Of a stretch of 64,000 bases of DNA, positions 17,950 through 27,475 are shown one piece after another. The translations under genes and the position numbers were made by a program. Position 1 is the stretch's first letter; each line of letters opens with the position of its first letter. Origin of the DNA: an uncultured bacterium (GTDB taxonomy: Bacteria; Bacillota; Clostridia; Lachnospirales; Lachnospiraceae); NCBI GenBank assembly GCA_947651225.1, contig CANSYK010000008.1:1-64000 (forward strand). The letters run 5' to 3'. The notes beneath the pieces were generated by a model. It was not told the origin of the DNA and did no database searches. It worked only from the letters and a program-made list of their open reading frames with translations.

Positions 17950-19200
17950 TCACTCCCTTATCTGTCCATTTCCATTAATCAGATATTTCTGCGTTGTCAA
18001 TTCCCTAAGTCCCATCGGCCCCCTTACATGAAGCTTCTGGGTAGAAATCCCAATCTCCGCTCCAAGCCCAAACTCTCCACCATCGGTAAATCTGGTAGAA
18101 CAGTTGACATAAACACATGCCGAATCAACCTCTTTCTGAAACTGCTCTGCATGATCATAATTCTTTGTTATGATACACTCCGAATGGCCGCTTGTATATC
18201 TCCTGATATGTGCAATTGCCTCATCAATAGAAGCAACCACCTTAACTGCAATCATATAATCTAAAAACTCTGTCGCATAATCCTCTTCTGTTGCCAAAAC
18301 TACGCTTTCCCCAAGAATCTGCTTTGTCCTTTCACAGCCACGGATTTCTACCTGATGTGCATCGAATGCTTTTTTCAGCCCTGGAAGAAATTCCGCTGCC
18401 ACAGCTTCATGCACCAGACAGGTCTCTAACGCATTGCATACACTTGGACGCTGTGTCTTTCCATTATCCGTAATTGCAATGGCCATCTCCAAATCCGCTG
18501 CTTCATCCACATAAATATGGCAGTTGCCTGTCCCCGTTTCAATGACAGGAACTGTCGCATTCTTTACGACTGCCTGAATCAGTCCAGCTCCTCCCCGTGG
18601 AATCAGCACATCAATATATCGGTTTGCCCGCATCATAGCGTTTGCTACGTCCCTCGAAGTATCCTCCACAAGCTGAACCGTCTCCCTCGCAAAGCCACAA
18701 AGTTCCAATGCACGCTGCATAAGCTTCATCAAAATCTGATTGGAATGAAATGCTTCTTTTCCACCACGCAGAATTGCCACATTGCCGCTTTTTAAACAAA
18801 GCGCCGCCGCATCCACAGTCACATTTGGACGGGACTCATAAATAATTCCCACCACTCCTAAAGGCACCCTGATTTTTGTAATCCGCATCCCATTCGGGCG
18901 GTTTGAACCTGACAAAACCTCCCCAACAGGATCTTCCAGGCTGACAAGCTGCAAACAGGCATCAGCAATCCCGTCAATCCGCTCTTTCGTCAGGCGCAGG
19001 CGGTCAACCATTACCTCTGTAATGCCATTTTCCTTTGCCTGCGCAATATCCTTTTCATTTTCAACCAGAATTACCTCTTTATTCTCCCTTAATATTTCTG
19101 CTATCTTTTCCAGAATTTTATTTTTTTCTCCAGCAGATGCCGTTGCAATCTTATCCTTTGCAGCAGATGCCTTCTGCCCCAACTCTTCTATATAACTCAT
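17950..19200 (-). CDS. proA: Gamma-glutamyl phosphate reductase
   Basis: ProA reduces glutamyl-5-phosphate with NADPH to the semialdehyde in proline synthesis. The protein is 416 residues from the ATG at 19200, which has GGAGGG upstream; a longer frame overlaps degV and has no support. The motifs VPLGVVGIIYESRPNVT, LRGGKEA and the catalytic Cys in SVCNALETCLVH are present. proB, its usual partner, is not adjacent. The gene is packed between degV and hydF. Confidence 0.95.
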   Translation of the reverse strand: MSYIEELGQKASAAKDKIATASAGEKNKILEKIAEILRENKEVILVENEKDIAQAKENGITEVMVDRLRLTKERIDGIADACLQLVSLEDPVGEVLSGSNRPNGMRITKIRVPLGVVGIIYESRPNVTVDAAALCLKSGNVAILRGGKEAFHSNQILMKLMQRALELCGFARETVQLVEDTSRDVANAMMRANRYIDVLIPRGGAGLIQAVVKNATVPVIETGTGNCHIYVDEAADLEMAIAITDNGKTQRPSVCNALETCLVHEAVAAEFLPGLKKAFDAHQVEIRGCERTKQILGESVVLATEEDYATEFLDYMIAVKVVASIDEAIAHIRRYTSGHSECIITKNYDHAEQFQKEVDSACVYVNCSTRFTDGGEFGLGAEIGISTQKLHVRGPMGLRELTTQKYLINGNGQIRE

Positions 19201-19228
19201 TATAACCCTCCATACCTCGCTTTGCGGA

Positions 19229-20098
19229 CTAAATATTGATGAACTTAGAACATGCAATCGCAAGGGCTCCCGGCCCAATATGGCAGGAAACACTTAACGA
19301 AAGCGGCGCTACATCCACTTCTGTTACGCCAAATTTTTTCCTGATTTCCTCTGCAAACTCCGCTGCTGCCTCCTCATTTTTTGTGTGGGCAACTGCAAAG
19401 TGAATATTAGAAGTATTCTCCATGCCTCCAAAACGTTTTATCACATCATTTTCCATTGCAGAAAGCATTTTACTGACTCCCTGCTTTTTCGTCCGCGCCA
19501 CAGTAAAAGCATCTAACTTCTCTCCCTGAATCTGCAGCACAGGCTTTAAACGAAGCGCAGAACCAAGCGCTGCAGCAGCCGGGGTAATTCTTCCGCCCTT
19601 CCTCAGGTACTTTAACGTATCTAACATAATATAGATACTGGAATCAAATTTTACCTTTTCCAGATAATTTTTAATTTCCACTGCTGTCATTCCTTTTTCA
19701 CAAAGTTCCTTTGCATCTCTCACCGCCTGGCTTTGGGTAACGGAAATCCGCTGGTTGTCCACCACCTGTACCCTTCCATCATACTCCTGCGCCAGAAGAT
19801 TTGCCGTCTGACAGGAACTTGATAACCCGCTTGACATCGGAATATGAACAATACTGTCCGACTCCTCTAAAAGTTCCTCCCAAAGCTGCATCACTGACTC
19901 TGGCGCTGGCTGCGACGTTGAAATCGTAACATCCTGTTCCAAATGATGATAAAATTCCTCATGCGTCAAATTAATATCTTCAAAATAAGTCTCACCATCA
20001 ATTAAAAATGGCATTGGTAATACTCGCACCCCTAAATCTGCCGCCTGTTTTTGCGTAATACCGCTATTACTGTCTGTCACAACACTGATTTTGTTCAT
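19229..20098 (-). CDS. DegV-family fatty-acid-binding protein
   Basis: The 289-residue protein is a DegV (FakB-like) family member. It shows SVVTDSNSGI at the N-terminus, ISTSQPAPESV, the MSSGLSSSCQTA loop that contacts the fatty acid carboxylate in characterised relatives, and LGSALRLKPVLQIQ. FakB proteins present fatty acids to the kinase FakA. The ATG at 20098 has GAGGTGATT upstream. It is the first gene before proA and hydF. Confidence 0.92.
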   Translation of the reverse strand: MNKISVVTDSNSGITQKQAADLGVRVLPMPFLIDGETYFEDINLTHEEFYHHLEQDVTISTSQPAPESVMQLWEELLEESDSIVHIPMSSGLSSSCQTANLLAQEYDGRVQVVDNQRISVTQSQAVRDAKELCEKGMTAVEIKNYLEKVKFDSSIYIMLDTLKYLRKGGRITPAAAALGSALRLKPVLQIQGEKLDAFTVARTKKQGVSKMLSAMENDVIKRFGGMENTSNIHFAVAHTKNEEAAAEFAEEIRKKFGVTEVDVAPLSLSVSCHIGPGALAIACSKFINI

Positions 20099-20138
20099 AA
20101 TCACCTCATGGGAACTGTCTGCAAATTGTTTGTTCTTT

Positions 20139-20217
20139 TAAGGAACTGCCAGTCATTAGCCTGAACAACCCGCCCAGCTAATTCATTGACCATCCCTAAG
20201 TAAGGAACAGTTCCTTA
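20139..20217. repeat. 79-bp element with TAAGGAACTG inverted ends
   Basis: The left end TAAGGAACTG and right end CAGTTCCTTA are perfect 10-bp inverted repeats. They match the ends of the 11429-11589 element and sit upstream of degV. Confidence 0.7.
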
Positions 20218-20286
20218 CCTGTTTCATATTTTTTACACTTCAATTTCTCTATTATATATGAATTTTTTGTGAAACACAACCATAGT

Positions 20287-20317
20287 TTACTATTCACAAC
20301 CGTCCTAAACATCATGC
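20287..20317. repeat. TTACTATTCAC-family repeat fragment
   Basis: TTACTATTCACAACCGTCC and TAAACATCATGC match the repeat end at 5715. The TGA stop of the AAA/PD-(D/E)XK gene at 20312 lies inside this fragment. Confidence 0.7.
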
Positions 20318-22018
20318 ATCGTTTCCCAAAAATTTTCCAATTAACACTTTCTTTCCCTCAAATGCAAAACCATACATTCTGATATGTTCCACAGAAATCC
20401 CTTCTGCCTCAAGGGAAGCTGCATACTTCTTTTCTTTCATCTGCAATAGTGCCGCATCCACGGTATCCTTTAATGTTTCTTCATCCTCTGGATCATGTAC
20501 TTTAAACTCCATAACCATTGCATCATCTGCACTATTTTTTGGCTTGAGCATCACATCATAACGCCCAAACCCACTCTCCCGGTTTGAGGTAATTACATAC
20601 CGGCCGGAAAGTTCCACCATAAGCCCAAGCACAAAGCCATGATAAAACCGTTCTGGCTCTGTGCTTTCCGATGGCTTATTGCCAGCATCAAAATTGCTGA
20701 ACGTGGCAAGGGCTACTTTATTCATATAGTGGTTCATTGCCTTTGTGTCATCAAGCAGCAGCGCTTTGATAAAGTCATTGTATGCTGGCGAATACCTCTT
20801 AAACCAGCCCTCAATCATACTCCGGAACATCAGCCTGACTTCCTTGTTTGTAAGCTTTAAGCTATACTCCCCAACTCCCTCTTCTAACGTGTATTTTTCC
20901 ACCTTTAAATACCCACTGGCAAGCAGAAGGCTCCAGATGGCATATTCATTGTGGTCAAGCTGGTTAAAGACAATCTGCTCATCAATCCTTGTATGGAGAA
21001 CCCCTCCGTTTAGCAAATCCTCCATTGTAATCTTTACCTCCCTGCTGCCCTCCCGTATCAGGTTCCCTACAAGGCTGTTACTGCTGGTGTTTGCCCAATA
21101 CGTTGAAAATTTTCTTTCATCCAGAAAATTAATGATTGACCACGGATTGTAAATATCCGTCCTGTTCCCAAAAGTAAATCCATCATACCAATCCCTGACA
21201 CTTTCCTCCATATCTGCCATCCCAAATTCATGCAGGGCTGCCGATACCTCCTCCTGGGTAAACCCAAAAGAGTCTGCGTATTTATTGGAAGTTGTTGTTA
21301 CCACAACAAGATTGTTCAAATCAGAAAAAATACTTTCTTTGCTAACCCTTGTAATCCCTGTCATAATCGCCCTGTCAAGATATGGGTTTGTCTTAAATGT
21401 GGAATTAAACAGATTCCTCATAAATGAAACAATTTCCTCCCAGTACCCATTTACATAGGCTTCCTGCATTGGCGTATCATATTCATCCAGTAAAATAATA
21501 ACCTTTTTTCCATAATGCCGCATCAACAGTTTTGAAAGCATATTTAATGACATTGCTGCAATATTGTCACCCATCTTCCATGATACCTCATTAAAAAGCT
21601 CCTTCTCCTTGTTATCCATCAAATTCTCTATATCTGACAGAAATTTATACTTATTGTACTGTTCATAAATCAAACGGCACATCATTTTGCGCATTTCTGA
21701 AAACTCTCTAGTTCCCTTCACACCTGCAAAGCTAAAGCTGATGACTGGATATTTTCCCTGCAGGCTGCGGTACTGCTCTTCTTTCCAGATCCCCATATTC
21801 TCAAACAAATCGCCCCGACCAGCATAATCAACGGAAAAAAACTGCTCCACCATACTCATATTCAGCGTCTTCCCAAACCGCCTTGGACGGGTAATCAGCG
21901 TCACTTCATCCTCATTTTCCCACCATTCTTTAATGAATAATGTTTTATCTACATAAAAATTATGGTTCCCCACTATTTTTTCATAATTCTGTTTTCCGAT
22001 TCCGACCGTCCTTGCCAT
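20312..22018 (-). CDS. AAA-ATPase-like / PD-(D/E)XK nuclease-family protein, copy 1
   Basis: The 568-residue protein matches the AAA-ATPase-like plus PDDEXK_9 (DUF1703) family. The N-terminus has YVDKTLFI and an unusual P-loop, RPRRFGKTLNMSM. Walker B is VIILLDEYDTPM. The C-terminal nuclease-like part shows GFGRYDVMLKP and MVMEFKV, giving the D...ExK residues. The family is frequent and multicopy in gut anaerobes, with no proven function; defence and mobile-DNA roles have been suggested. A 305-bp stretch is identical to the next gene. Its C-terminus runs about eight residues longer than copy 2 and ends in a repeat. Confidence 0.9.
   Translation of the reverse strand: MARTVGIGKQNYEKIVGNHNFYVDKTLFIKEWWENEDEVTLITRPRRFGKTLNMSMVEQFFSVDYAGRGDLFENMGIWKEEQYRSLQGKYPVISFSFAGVKGTREFSEMRKMMCRLIYEQYNKYKFLSDIENLMDNKEKELFNEVSWKMGDNIAAMSLNMLSKLLMRHYGKKVIILLDEYDTPMQEAYVNGYWEEIVSFMRNLFNSTFKTNPYLDRAIMTGITRVSKESIFSDLNNLVVVTTTSNKYADSFGFTQEEVSAALHEFGMADMEESVRDWYDGFTFGNRTDIYNPWSIINFLDERKFSTYWANTSSNSLVGNLIREGSREVKITMEDLLNGGVLHTRIDEQIVFNQLDHNEYAIWSLLLASGYLKVEKYTLEEGVGEYSLKLTNKEVRLMFRSMIEGWFKRYSPAYNDFIKALLLDDTKAMNHYMNKVALATFSNFDAGNKPSESTEPERFYHGFVLGLMVELSGRYVITSNRESGFGRYDVMLKPKNSADDAMVMEFKVHDPEDEETLKDTVDAALLQMKEKKYAASLEAEGISVEHIRMYGFAFEGKKVLIGKFLGNDA
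20436..20740. repeat. 305-bp tract identical to 22151-22455
   Basis: I found no mismatch between this tract and 22151-22455, at a constant offset of 1715 bp. It covers the PD-(D/E)XK domain of copy 1. The flanking sequence of the two genes diverges clearly. Confidence 0.9.
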
Positions 22019-22047
22019 AACATTGCCCCCTTACTCTGTTTTACCAG

Positions 22048-23733
22048 CTATCCGATTAGCACTTTTTTCCCCTCAAATGCAAACCCGTACATTCTGATAT
22101 GTCCCACAGGAATCCCTTCTGCCTCAAGGGAAGCTGCATACTTCTTTTCCTTCATCTGCAATAGTGCCGCATCCACGGTATCCTTTAATGTTTCTTCATC
22201 CTCTGGATCATGTACTTTAAACTCCATAACCATTGCATCATCTGCACTATTTTTTGGCTTGAGCATCACATCATAACGCCCAAACCCACTCTCCCGGTTT
22301 GAGGTAATTACATACCGGCCGGAAAGTTCCACCATAAGCCCAAGCACAAAGCCATGATAAAACCGTTCTGGCTCTGTGCTTTCCGATGGCTTATTGCCAG
22401 CATCAAAATTGCTGAACGTGGCAAGGGCTACTTTATTCATATAGTGGTTCATTGCTTTTTTGTCATCAAGCAGCAATGCCTTGATAAAATCATTGTACGC
22501 TGGAACATAATCCTTAAACCAGCCCTCAATCATATTCTCAAACATTATTTTTGTTTCCTTGTTTGTAAGCTTTAAATCATATTCCTTTTTTCCTGTTTCC
22601 CCATCAATCGTGTAACCTTCCACCTTTAAATACCCGCAAGCAAGCAGAAGACTCCAGATGGCATATTCATTATATTCAAGCTGGCTAAATGCAATCTGCT
22701 CATCAATTTTTGTATGAAATGATTCCCCATTTAGCAGGCTTTCCATAATCAGCTTTATCCCTCTGCTGCCCTCCTGTATCAATTTTCCTACAAGACCATT
22801 ACTGCTGGTATTCGCCCAGTAAGTATCCAACTTTTTTTCATCCAAAAAATTGATAATAGACCACGGATTGTAAATATCTTTCATTTTTCCAAAAGTAAAT
22901 CCATCATACCAGTCTTTCACACCATATTCCATATCAGATAAACCATATTCTGATAGTGCCTCCAACACCTCTTCCTGTGTAAAACCAAATGCATCTGCAT
23001 ACTTGTTAGAAGTTGTTGTCACCACGGCTAAATTATTTAAATCAGAGAAAATAGACTCTTTACTAACTCTTGTAATTCCTGTCATAATTGCCTTACCCAA
23101 ACATGGATTTGTTTTAAAAGTACAATTAAACAAATTTCTGATAAAGTACACAATCTCATCCCAGTATCCATTCAGATATGCCTCCTGCATTGGGGTATCA
23201 TATTCATCTAACAGGATAATAACATCTTTCTTATAATAGCGCTGCATATAATCGCACAATCTTTGCAGGGATACCACAGCATCCATTTGGGTCATATCAT
23301 TTGAAGCCTTTTCAAAATAGCGGATTTCCCCTTCCGTCAAAAGACCACTGTCTTTCAAAAACATTTTTTTATTATACAAATCAGAAAGAATCTGGCACAT
23401 CCGTATTACTGCCCCTTCAAACGTATTTTCCTTCATATTTGCAAAACTGAGACTGATAACTGGATATTTTCCCTGCATTTCCCGATATTTTTCCTCTTTC
23501 CAGATATTCATGTTCTCAAATAAATCACTGCGGCCTGCATAATCAATGGAAAAGAAACGCTCTACCATACTTATATTCAATGTTTTGCCAAACCGCCTTG
23601 GACGGACAATCAGTGTTACTTCATCATCATTTTCCCACCACTCTTTGATAAAATTTGTCTTATCGACATAAAAATTGTTATTCTTCACAATCCTTTCGTA
23701 ATTCTGTTTTCCAATACCAACTGTCCTTGCCAT
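22048..23733 (-). CDS. AAA-ATPase-like / PD-(D/E)XK nuclease-family protein, copy 2
   Basis: This 561-residue tandem paralogue lies 29 bp upstream of copy 1 on the same strand. It has the same layout: YVDKTNFI, RPRRFGKTLNISM, VIILLDEYDTPM, then GFGRYDVMLKP and MVMEFKV. The segment at about residues 110-160 differs strongly from copy 1, while the nuclease part is nearly identical. It ends at FEGKKVLIG, earlier than copy 1. The function is not established. Confidence 0.9.
   Translation of the reverse strand: MARTVGIGKQNYERIVKNNNFYVDKTNFIKEWWENDDEVTLIVRPRRFGKTLNISMVERFFSIDYAGRSDLFENMNIWKEEKYREMQGKYPVISLSFANMKENTFEGAVIRMCQILSDLYNKKMFLKDSGLLTEGEIRYFEKASNDMTQMDAVVSLQRLCDYMQRYYKKDVIILLDEYDTPMQEAYLNGYWDEIVYFIRNLFNCTFKTNPCLGKAIMTGITRVSKESIFSDLNNLAVVTTTSNKYADAFGFTQEEVLEALSEYGLSDMEYGVKDWYDGFTFGKMKDIYNPWSIINFLDEKKLDTYWANTSSNGLVGKLIQEGSRGIKLIMESLLNGESFHTKIDEQIAFSQLEYNEYAIWSLLLACGYLKVEGYTIDGETGKKEYDLKLTNKETKIMFENMIEGWFKDYVPAYNDFIKALLLDDKKAMNHYMNKVALATFSNFDAGNKPSESTEPERFYHGFVLGLMVELSGRYVITSNRESGFGRYDVMLKPKNSADDAMVMEFKVHDPEDEETLKDTVDAALLQMKEKKYAASLEAEGIPVGHIRMYGFAFEGKKVLIG
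22151..22455. repeat. 305-bp tract identical to 20436-20740
   Basis: This is the second copy of the identical tract, inside copy 2. It encodes the same nuclease-domain segment. Confidence 0.9.
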
Positions 23734-23771
23734 ACGATCCTCCTGATTCTGATTTTATCTTATACTAACAC

Positions 23772-23798
23772 AAAAGGTGTCCAAAATGAACACCTTTT
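23772..23798. terminator. Hairpin upstream of the nuclease pair
   Basis: AAAAGGTGT and ACACCTTTT form a perfect 9-bp stem with a 9-base loop. It sits between the gene at 23961 and copy 2, and can serve as a terminator in either direction. Confidence 0.6.
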
Positions 23799-23847
23799 CA
23801 TGAACTTATCTATCCAATTCCTTTCAAAGGCAAAAGTAGCATTAAAC

Positions 23848-23876
23848 AAGCATATCCTTTACGGGATATGCCTGCT
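23848..23876 (-). terminator. Terminator hairpin after the anti-sigma-like gene
   Basis: GCATATCC and GGATATGC form an 8-bp stem, followed on the minus strand by TTGTTTAAT. It lies about 85 bp past the stop of the gene at 23961. Confidence 0.55.
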
Positions 23877-23960
23877 TAAGAACAGTTAACAAATTTATTG
23901 TTCATTCCTTATCCAAAACCCAAACTACTCATTGCCTCTTATCATACGATACCCCTCTAC

Positions 23961-25019
23961 TTATGGCGCAGATTGTTGCACCAGGTCATAGCATACACCA
24001 CCTATCTCCACTCCAGCCAGTTCCTCTGGATGAATTGTTGCACGTTTTCCCCAATAACTGTCCTCTCCTTCATAAAAACATCCAGCTGCAACAGTCAAGT
24101 CATATCCAGGAACATTTAATGCCGGAGAAAATCCTGATATACCTTCCTGTTTTATTTTTGAACCATCTTTCATTATAAAGGAAACAGTAGCGCCATCGGA
24201 GTCCGGACTTGCAAGAAAATCTTCTTCCAAACGTGTCCCCCTGCCAAATTTGTCATTTATTCTAGAATAAACCCCCTGATTTTTTCCAAAAATTCCATAA
24301 GATAACTTTGACACAAGGAGATATTCCGGCTTATAAAATTTGCTAGGCGAACCCTCTCCTTTCAACTGGTAGGCAAAAGTATCCATGTTACTGCTTAGTT
24401 TTATTTTTCCCTCTCCTTTTTTCTCACACATTGGATAAGACAATATCCGCTCGATTTCATTCATGTTGAAATTGCCGCTGTAATCCACACACTCAAAAGT
24501 AAAATACCTTGCCTGCTCTGTTGCCATATCCTTATACTCTTCTAAGCCTGCAGAATAACCCACTGTCTTTCCGATAATGTCTCCCTCATACAAAAACTGT
24601 ATCGCATCTATGCCCAATTTTTCCTTAAACAGCCATTGTTTTCCTGTCTCATCCAACGCCTGATAGCAAATATCCAAATAAGCGCAGGCTCCATCCGACA
24701 GCATTTTCGTCACCTGCATTTTTACATGGCCATCGCTGTCCTCATACACATTCTTTACAACATCCTCTTTCACATTTGCCGGCCTGTCAAAAAACTGATT
24801 CAAAAAACCTTTTACGTTATCCGCAAGCCCTGTCTGTGGAATACACAGGACACAGACAAGAATTGCCGCAGCAATACCTCCTGCCAGTTTTACTGCATGC
24901 CGCTGACTCCATCTGCCATGTTTTTTTTCAGCTCTTTTTTCAATAATATCCCAGATTTCATCCTGTTTTTCCCTTCCAGGTAAAATCTGTTCCTGCATTT
25001 TCTGATAATCCTGTCTCAT
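23961..25019 (-). CDS. Membrane-anchored partner of an ECF sigma factor (anti-sigma-like)
   Basis: The protein is about 352 residues. A cytoplasmic N-terminus of some 50 residues leads to one membrane helix (VKLAGGIAAAILVCVLCIP) and a large extracellular domain. This is the layout of the DUF4179-type proteins encoded after ECF sigma factors in Clostridia. The start at 25019 is two bases after the sigma gene stop, with GGTGTGGTG upstream. The sigma partner is broken, so this would be an orphan. The exact family assignment is from memory and layout. Confidence 0.75.
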   Translation of the reverse strand: MRQDYQKMQEQILPGREKQDEIWDIIEKRAEKKHGRWSQRHAVKLAGGIAAAILVCVLCIPQTGLADNVKGFLNQFFDRPANVKEDVVKNVYEDSDGHVKMQVTKMLSDGACAYLDICYQALDETGKQWLFKEKLGIDAIQFLYEGDIIGKTVGYSAGLEEYKDMATEQARYFTFECVDYSGNFNMNEIERILSYPMCEKKGEGKIKLSSNMDTFAYQLKGEGSPSKFYKPEYLLVSKLSYGIFGKNQGVYSRINDKFGRGTRLEEDFLASPDSDGATVSFIMKDGSKIKQEGISGFSPALNVPGYDLTVAAGCFYEGEDSYWGKRATIHPEELAGVEIGGVCYDLVQQSAP

Positions 25020-25021
25020 AT

Positions 25022-25434
25022 TCACCACACCTTTCTTATTTCACCACTTCCTGCATTTTCCTCTTCCTCAAGCTCCAGCCGCAGTATATTCCGAGCCTTT
25101 GCAAGACGGCTCCGCACAGTAGATGCATTTGTATGAAGCAGCTTTGCAATTTCTGCACTCTGATACCCCTCAAAGTAATACAGATACACCGGCAGCCGAT
25201 ATTTCTCCTCCAGCTTTTTCTCAACTGGCTCTTGCAGCAATTAGATGCTGTAACAATCAGCCATGCCTTTGTTTTCTCATCGCCTTCATAAGTAAAATGC
25301 CCCTGCAACAGCCTAAGAAACGTCTCCTGCACCATATCACAGGCATCGGCCTCGTTTTTCATATAAAGAAAACAAACACTGTATATTGCCGCAAAATGCT
25401 TGCGATACAAATTTTCCGCTTCCCTGGTCTGCAC
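25022..25434 (-). pseudogene. ECF sigma-70 factor, internal deletion and frameshift
   Basis: The upstream part encodes sigma region 2 (NLYRKHFAAIYSVCFLYM, DMVQETFLRLLQG, KAWLIVTASNCCK). The downstream part, in another frame, encodes region 4 (EEKYRLPVYLYYFEGYQS, AEIAKLLHTNASTVRSRLAK). The linker expected between them, roughly 25-35 residues, is missing and the frames do not match. No single frame contains both regions. A GTG at 25434 with GGGAG upstream is the likely original start. It looks like a recent deletion, since both halves are otherwise well preserved. Confidence 0.8.
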
Positions 25435-25459
25435 TTTTTCACTCCCTCTCATATAGATT

Positions 25460-25473
25460 TATAAGCGCTTATA
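25460..25473. promoter_or_regulatory. 14-bp perfect palindrome before the sigma gene
   Basis: TATAAGCGCTTATA is perfectly palindromic and lies about 26 bp upstream of the sigma start. It could be an operator or a chance AT-rich palindrome. Confidence 0.4.
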
Positions 25474-25529
25474 TAAATAAAACGCTTGAACAGTAGAAAT
25501 TGTCCACAGAATAATAAATATTTAGAATA

Positions 25530-25574
25530 TTTTAGAGCGTATCTGAAAATTTATTCTCAAACACGCTCTAAAAA
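25530..25574 (-). terminator. Terminator after the flavodoxin gene
   Basis: TTTTAGAGCGT and ACGCTCTAAAA form a long stem with two mismatches farther in, followed by TATTC on the minus strand. The arm AGAGCGTGTTTGA recurs at 26664, 27695 and 27782, so the terminator belongs to a repeat family. Confidence 0.65.
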
Positions 25575-25607
25575 TCTGTAAACTATAACCTGTCCATCTT
25601 GACTTCT

Positions 25608-26102
25608 CTATTTCTGTACATGTTCTAATACCGAACAAAACCCTTCTATCTTCGCATCCGTTTCCGGTTTTATCTTTTCCTTGGGATCAATCAGGGCAAG
25701 CTCTGCCTCAAATGTATCAACGCCAATATATCTTTTCATTTTATCCATCGCCTTATCCGCACCACCTCCGCTAAAGCATACAAAGGCAGCAATCTTCTTT
25801 TTCTGAATATGTTTATTCTCCTGAATAAACGTTCTTATTGGCGGTGCAAAACTACTCGCCCAAACTGGCGTTCCAATTATAATTGTATCATATTGTCCGG
25901 CATTAAATTCATAAGGCAATAATTTCGGCTTTTCTCTCATAACCGCACTTTTTCCGCCCCAGATAAATTTCTTTGCTCCCCGATCAGGATATGCCTTTAC
26001 CGGCTCAATTCTAATCATATCCGCTCCTAACTTTTCTGCTATTTTCCCTGCAATAAATTTTGTATTTCCTGACATTGAATAATATATAATTGCTGTTTTC
26101 AC
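25608..26102 (-). CDS. Flavodoxin
   Basis: This 164-residue flavoprotein has the FMN phosphate loop YYSMSGNTKFIA at the N-terminus, then IIIGTPVWASSFAPP and CFSGGGADKAMDKM. It is a low-potential electron carrier or FMN-dependent reductase of the flavodoxin_4-like type. It overlaps the padR stop by four bases and is the last gene of the 4Fe-4S/padR/flavodoxin operon, which suggests a redox role under PadR control. Confidence 0.92.
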   Translation of the reverse strand: MKTAIIYYSMSGNTKFIAGKIAEKLGADMIRIEPVKAYPDRGAKKFIWGGKSAVMREKPKLLPYEFNAGQYDTIIIGTPVWASSFAPPIRTFIQENKHIQKKKIAAFVCFSGGGADKAMDKMKRYIGVDTFEAELALIDPKEKIKPETDAKIEGFCSVLEHVQK

Positions 26103-26647
26103 TTATTTTTCCACTCCTCAATTAATATTTTTGCTTCCTTACACCATTCCAGATAAGATTCATAGGTCTTAATCCCAAACTGAACGGTCAAATAATAATG
26201 TTTATGTGTATCATCTCCTAAATAATGGAACAAATTCTCTGCAAACATATTTAAAATATGTAATTCTCCCCTGCACTTTTCCTCAAATCTTTCGATATGT
26301 TCTTTGGTGCCGTTAAACCCTATTTCCTTTCCAAAAAAGAGCTTTAATAACGTTTCATAACGAAGCTCATCTTTTTTTGCTGGTTCTTTCAGCCACTCTT
26401 TCAAAATTATCTTTCCATGATCAGTAATAGAATATAAAATTTTTTCCCGTCCATTAGAACTAGCGTTTTCCTTTGTAACCTTCCCTTCCCGTTCAAGCTG
26501 GTTTAACGTTGGATAAATGCTTCCATAGCTGCCGCCCCAGAAAAACCGAAGCGATGTGTCAAGCCTTTTTTTCATTTCATAGCCCGTCATAGGTTCATGG
26601 CTGAGCAGTCCTAACAAGACAAAATCCATCTTCTTTGTATTTGCCAT
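26099..26647 (-). CDS. PadR-family transcriptional regulator (long, VirR/AphA-like)
   Basis: The 182-residue regulator has the N-terminal winged helix of PadR proteins (LLGLLSHEPMTGYEMKKRL, SIYPTLNQLEREGKVTKE) and a C-terminal helical dimerisation domain. It sits inside the operon it likely controls. A palindromic AT-rich site covering the promoter at 27476-27515 is the candidate operator. The ligand is unknown. Confidence 0.92.
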   Translation of the reverse strand: MANTKKMDFVLLGLLSHEPMTGYEMKKRLDTSLRFFWGGSYGSIYPTLNQLEREGKVTKENASSNGREKILYSITDHGKIILKEWLKEPAKKDELRYETLLKLFFGKEIGFNGTKEHIERFEEKCRGELHILNMFAENLFHYLGDDTHKHYYLTVQFGIKTYESYLEWCKEAKILIEEWKNK

Positions 26648-26715
26648 TTTCTCTATTCACTCCTTTCAGAGCGTGTTTGAAAAAATAATATTTCCACACC
26701 ACACAAAAAATTTCT

Positions 26716-27452
26716 TCACAATTTCCTAAATCCATAAGATAATACTTTCTTTGGACAATGATCGATACAGGAACCACATTGAATACACTCTGCCCCAAAG
26801 TCATGATTATCCTTTACTAATTCTGCCACATCCAATCCCATAGGACAGTTTTGATTGCATTTTTTACAGGAAACACATTTCTCCCTCTCCGAAGCAATAT
26901 GAAGTCCCGGCAAGTGCAAAAAATATCTGATTTTCCTGCCAAGTACCATAAAAGGCGCCATCCAGCAAAAATAATGGCAAAAAGTCCTTTTTCCAAAAAG
27001 AACCGCCGGAATCATTACCAAAAAGATTACCCCATAGTAAAATAGTAAATAACATAATCAGAAATCTCAGCAATGGAAATTCCATGAGCCGTCATGTAGA
27101 AAAAATCTATGGTAATTTCTTCCTTTCTAAATATAAAACATATAATGATTGCAGCAATCCATGCAACCCAAATAACATATTTTATGTAATTTTTCCATCC
27201 CTGCTTTGGTACATTTTCATTTGCAGCAAACAGACATTCCTGCATACCGCCCATCGGGCAGAACCAGCCACAGAATATTCTTCCAAAAAAGACAGAACCA
27301 ACTAACATACAGACAAACACAATAAAGCTGCCGGAAATAATACCTTCAAGCGCTCCCCGTATAATCAAATAAGGAGACATATACCATATTGTAATTGGAA
27401 ATAACATCAGCGAAATAATCAATAATAATTTCCTCACATTCTGTCGTTTCAT
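26716..27452 (-). pseudogene. 4Fe-4S membrane electron-transfer protein (NapH-like), frameshifted
   Basis: The first part (from 27452, GGAGGG upstream) has three or four membrane helices and FCGWFCPMGGMQ. It stops after VIYYFTMG. The next part in the neighbouring frame continues VMIPAVLFGKRTFCHYFCW and ends with two 4Fe-4S motifs (CVSCKKCNQNCP and CIQCGSCIDHCP). One extra G in the GGGG run near 27030 would restore one frame of about 246 residues. Either the gene is newly inactivated, phase-variable, or the base is a sequencing error. The protein would pass electrons across the membrane, perhaps to the flavodoxin. Confidence 0.82.
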
Positions 27453-27475
27453 TATCGTCCCTCCATATATCAATC

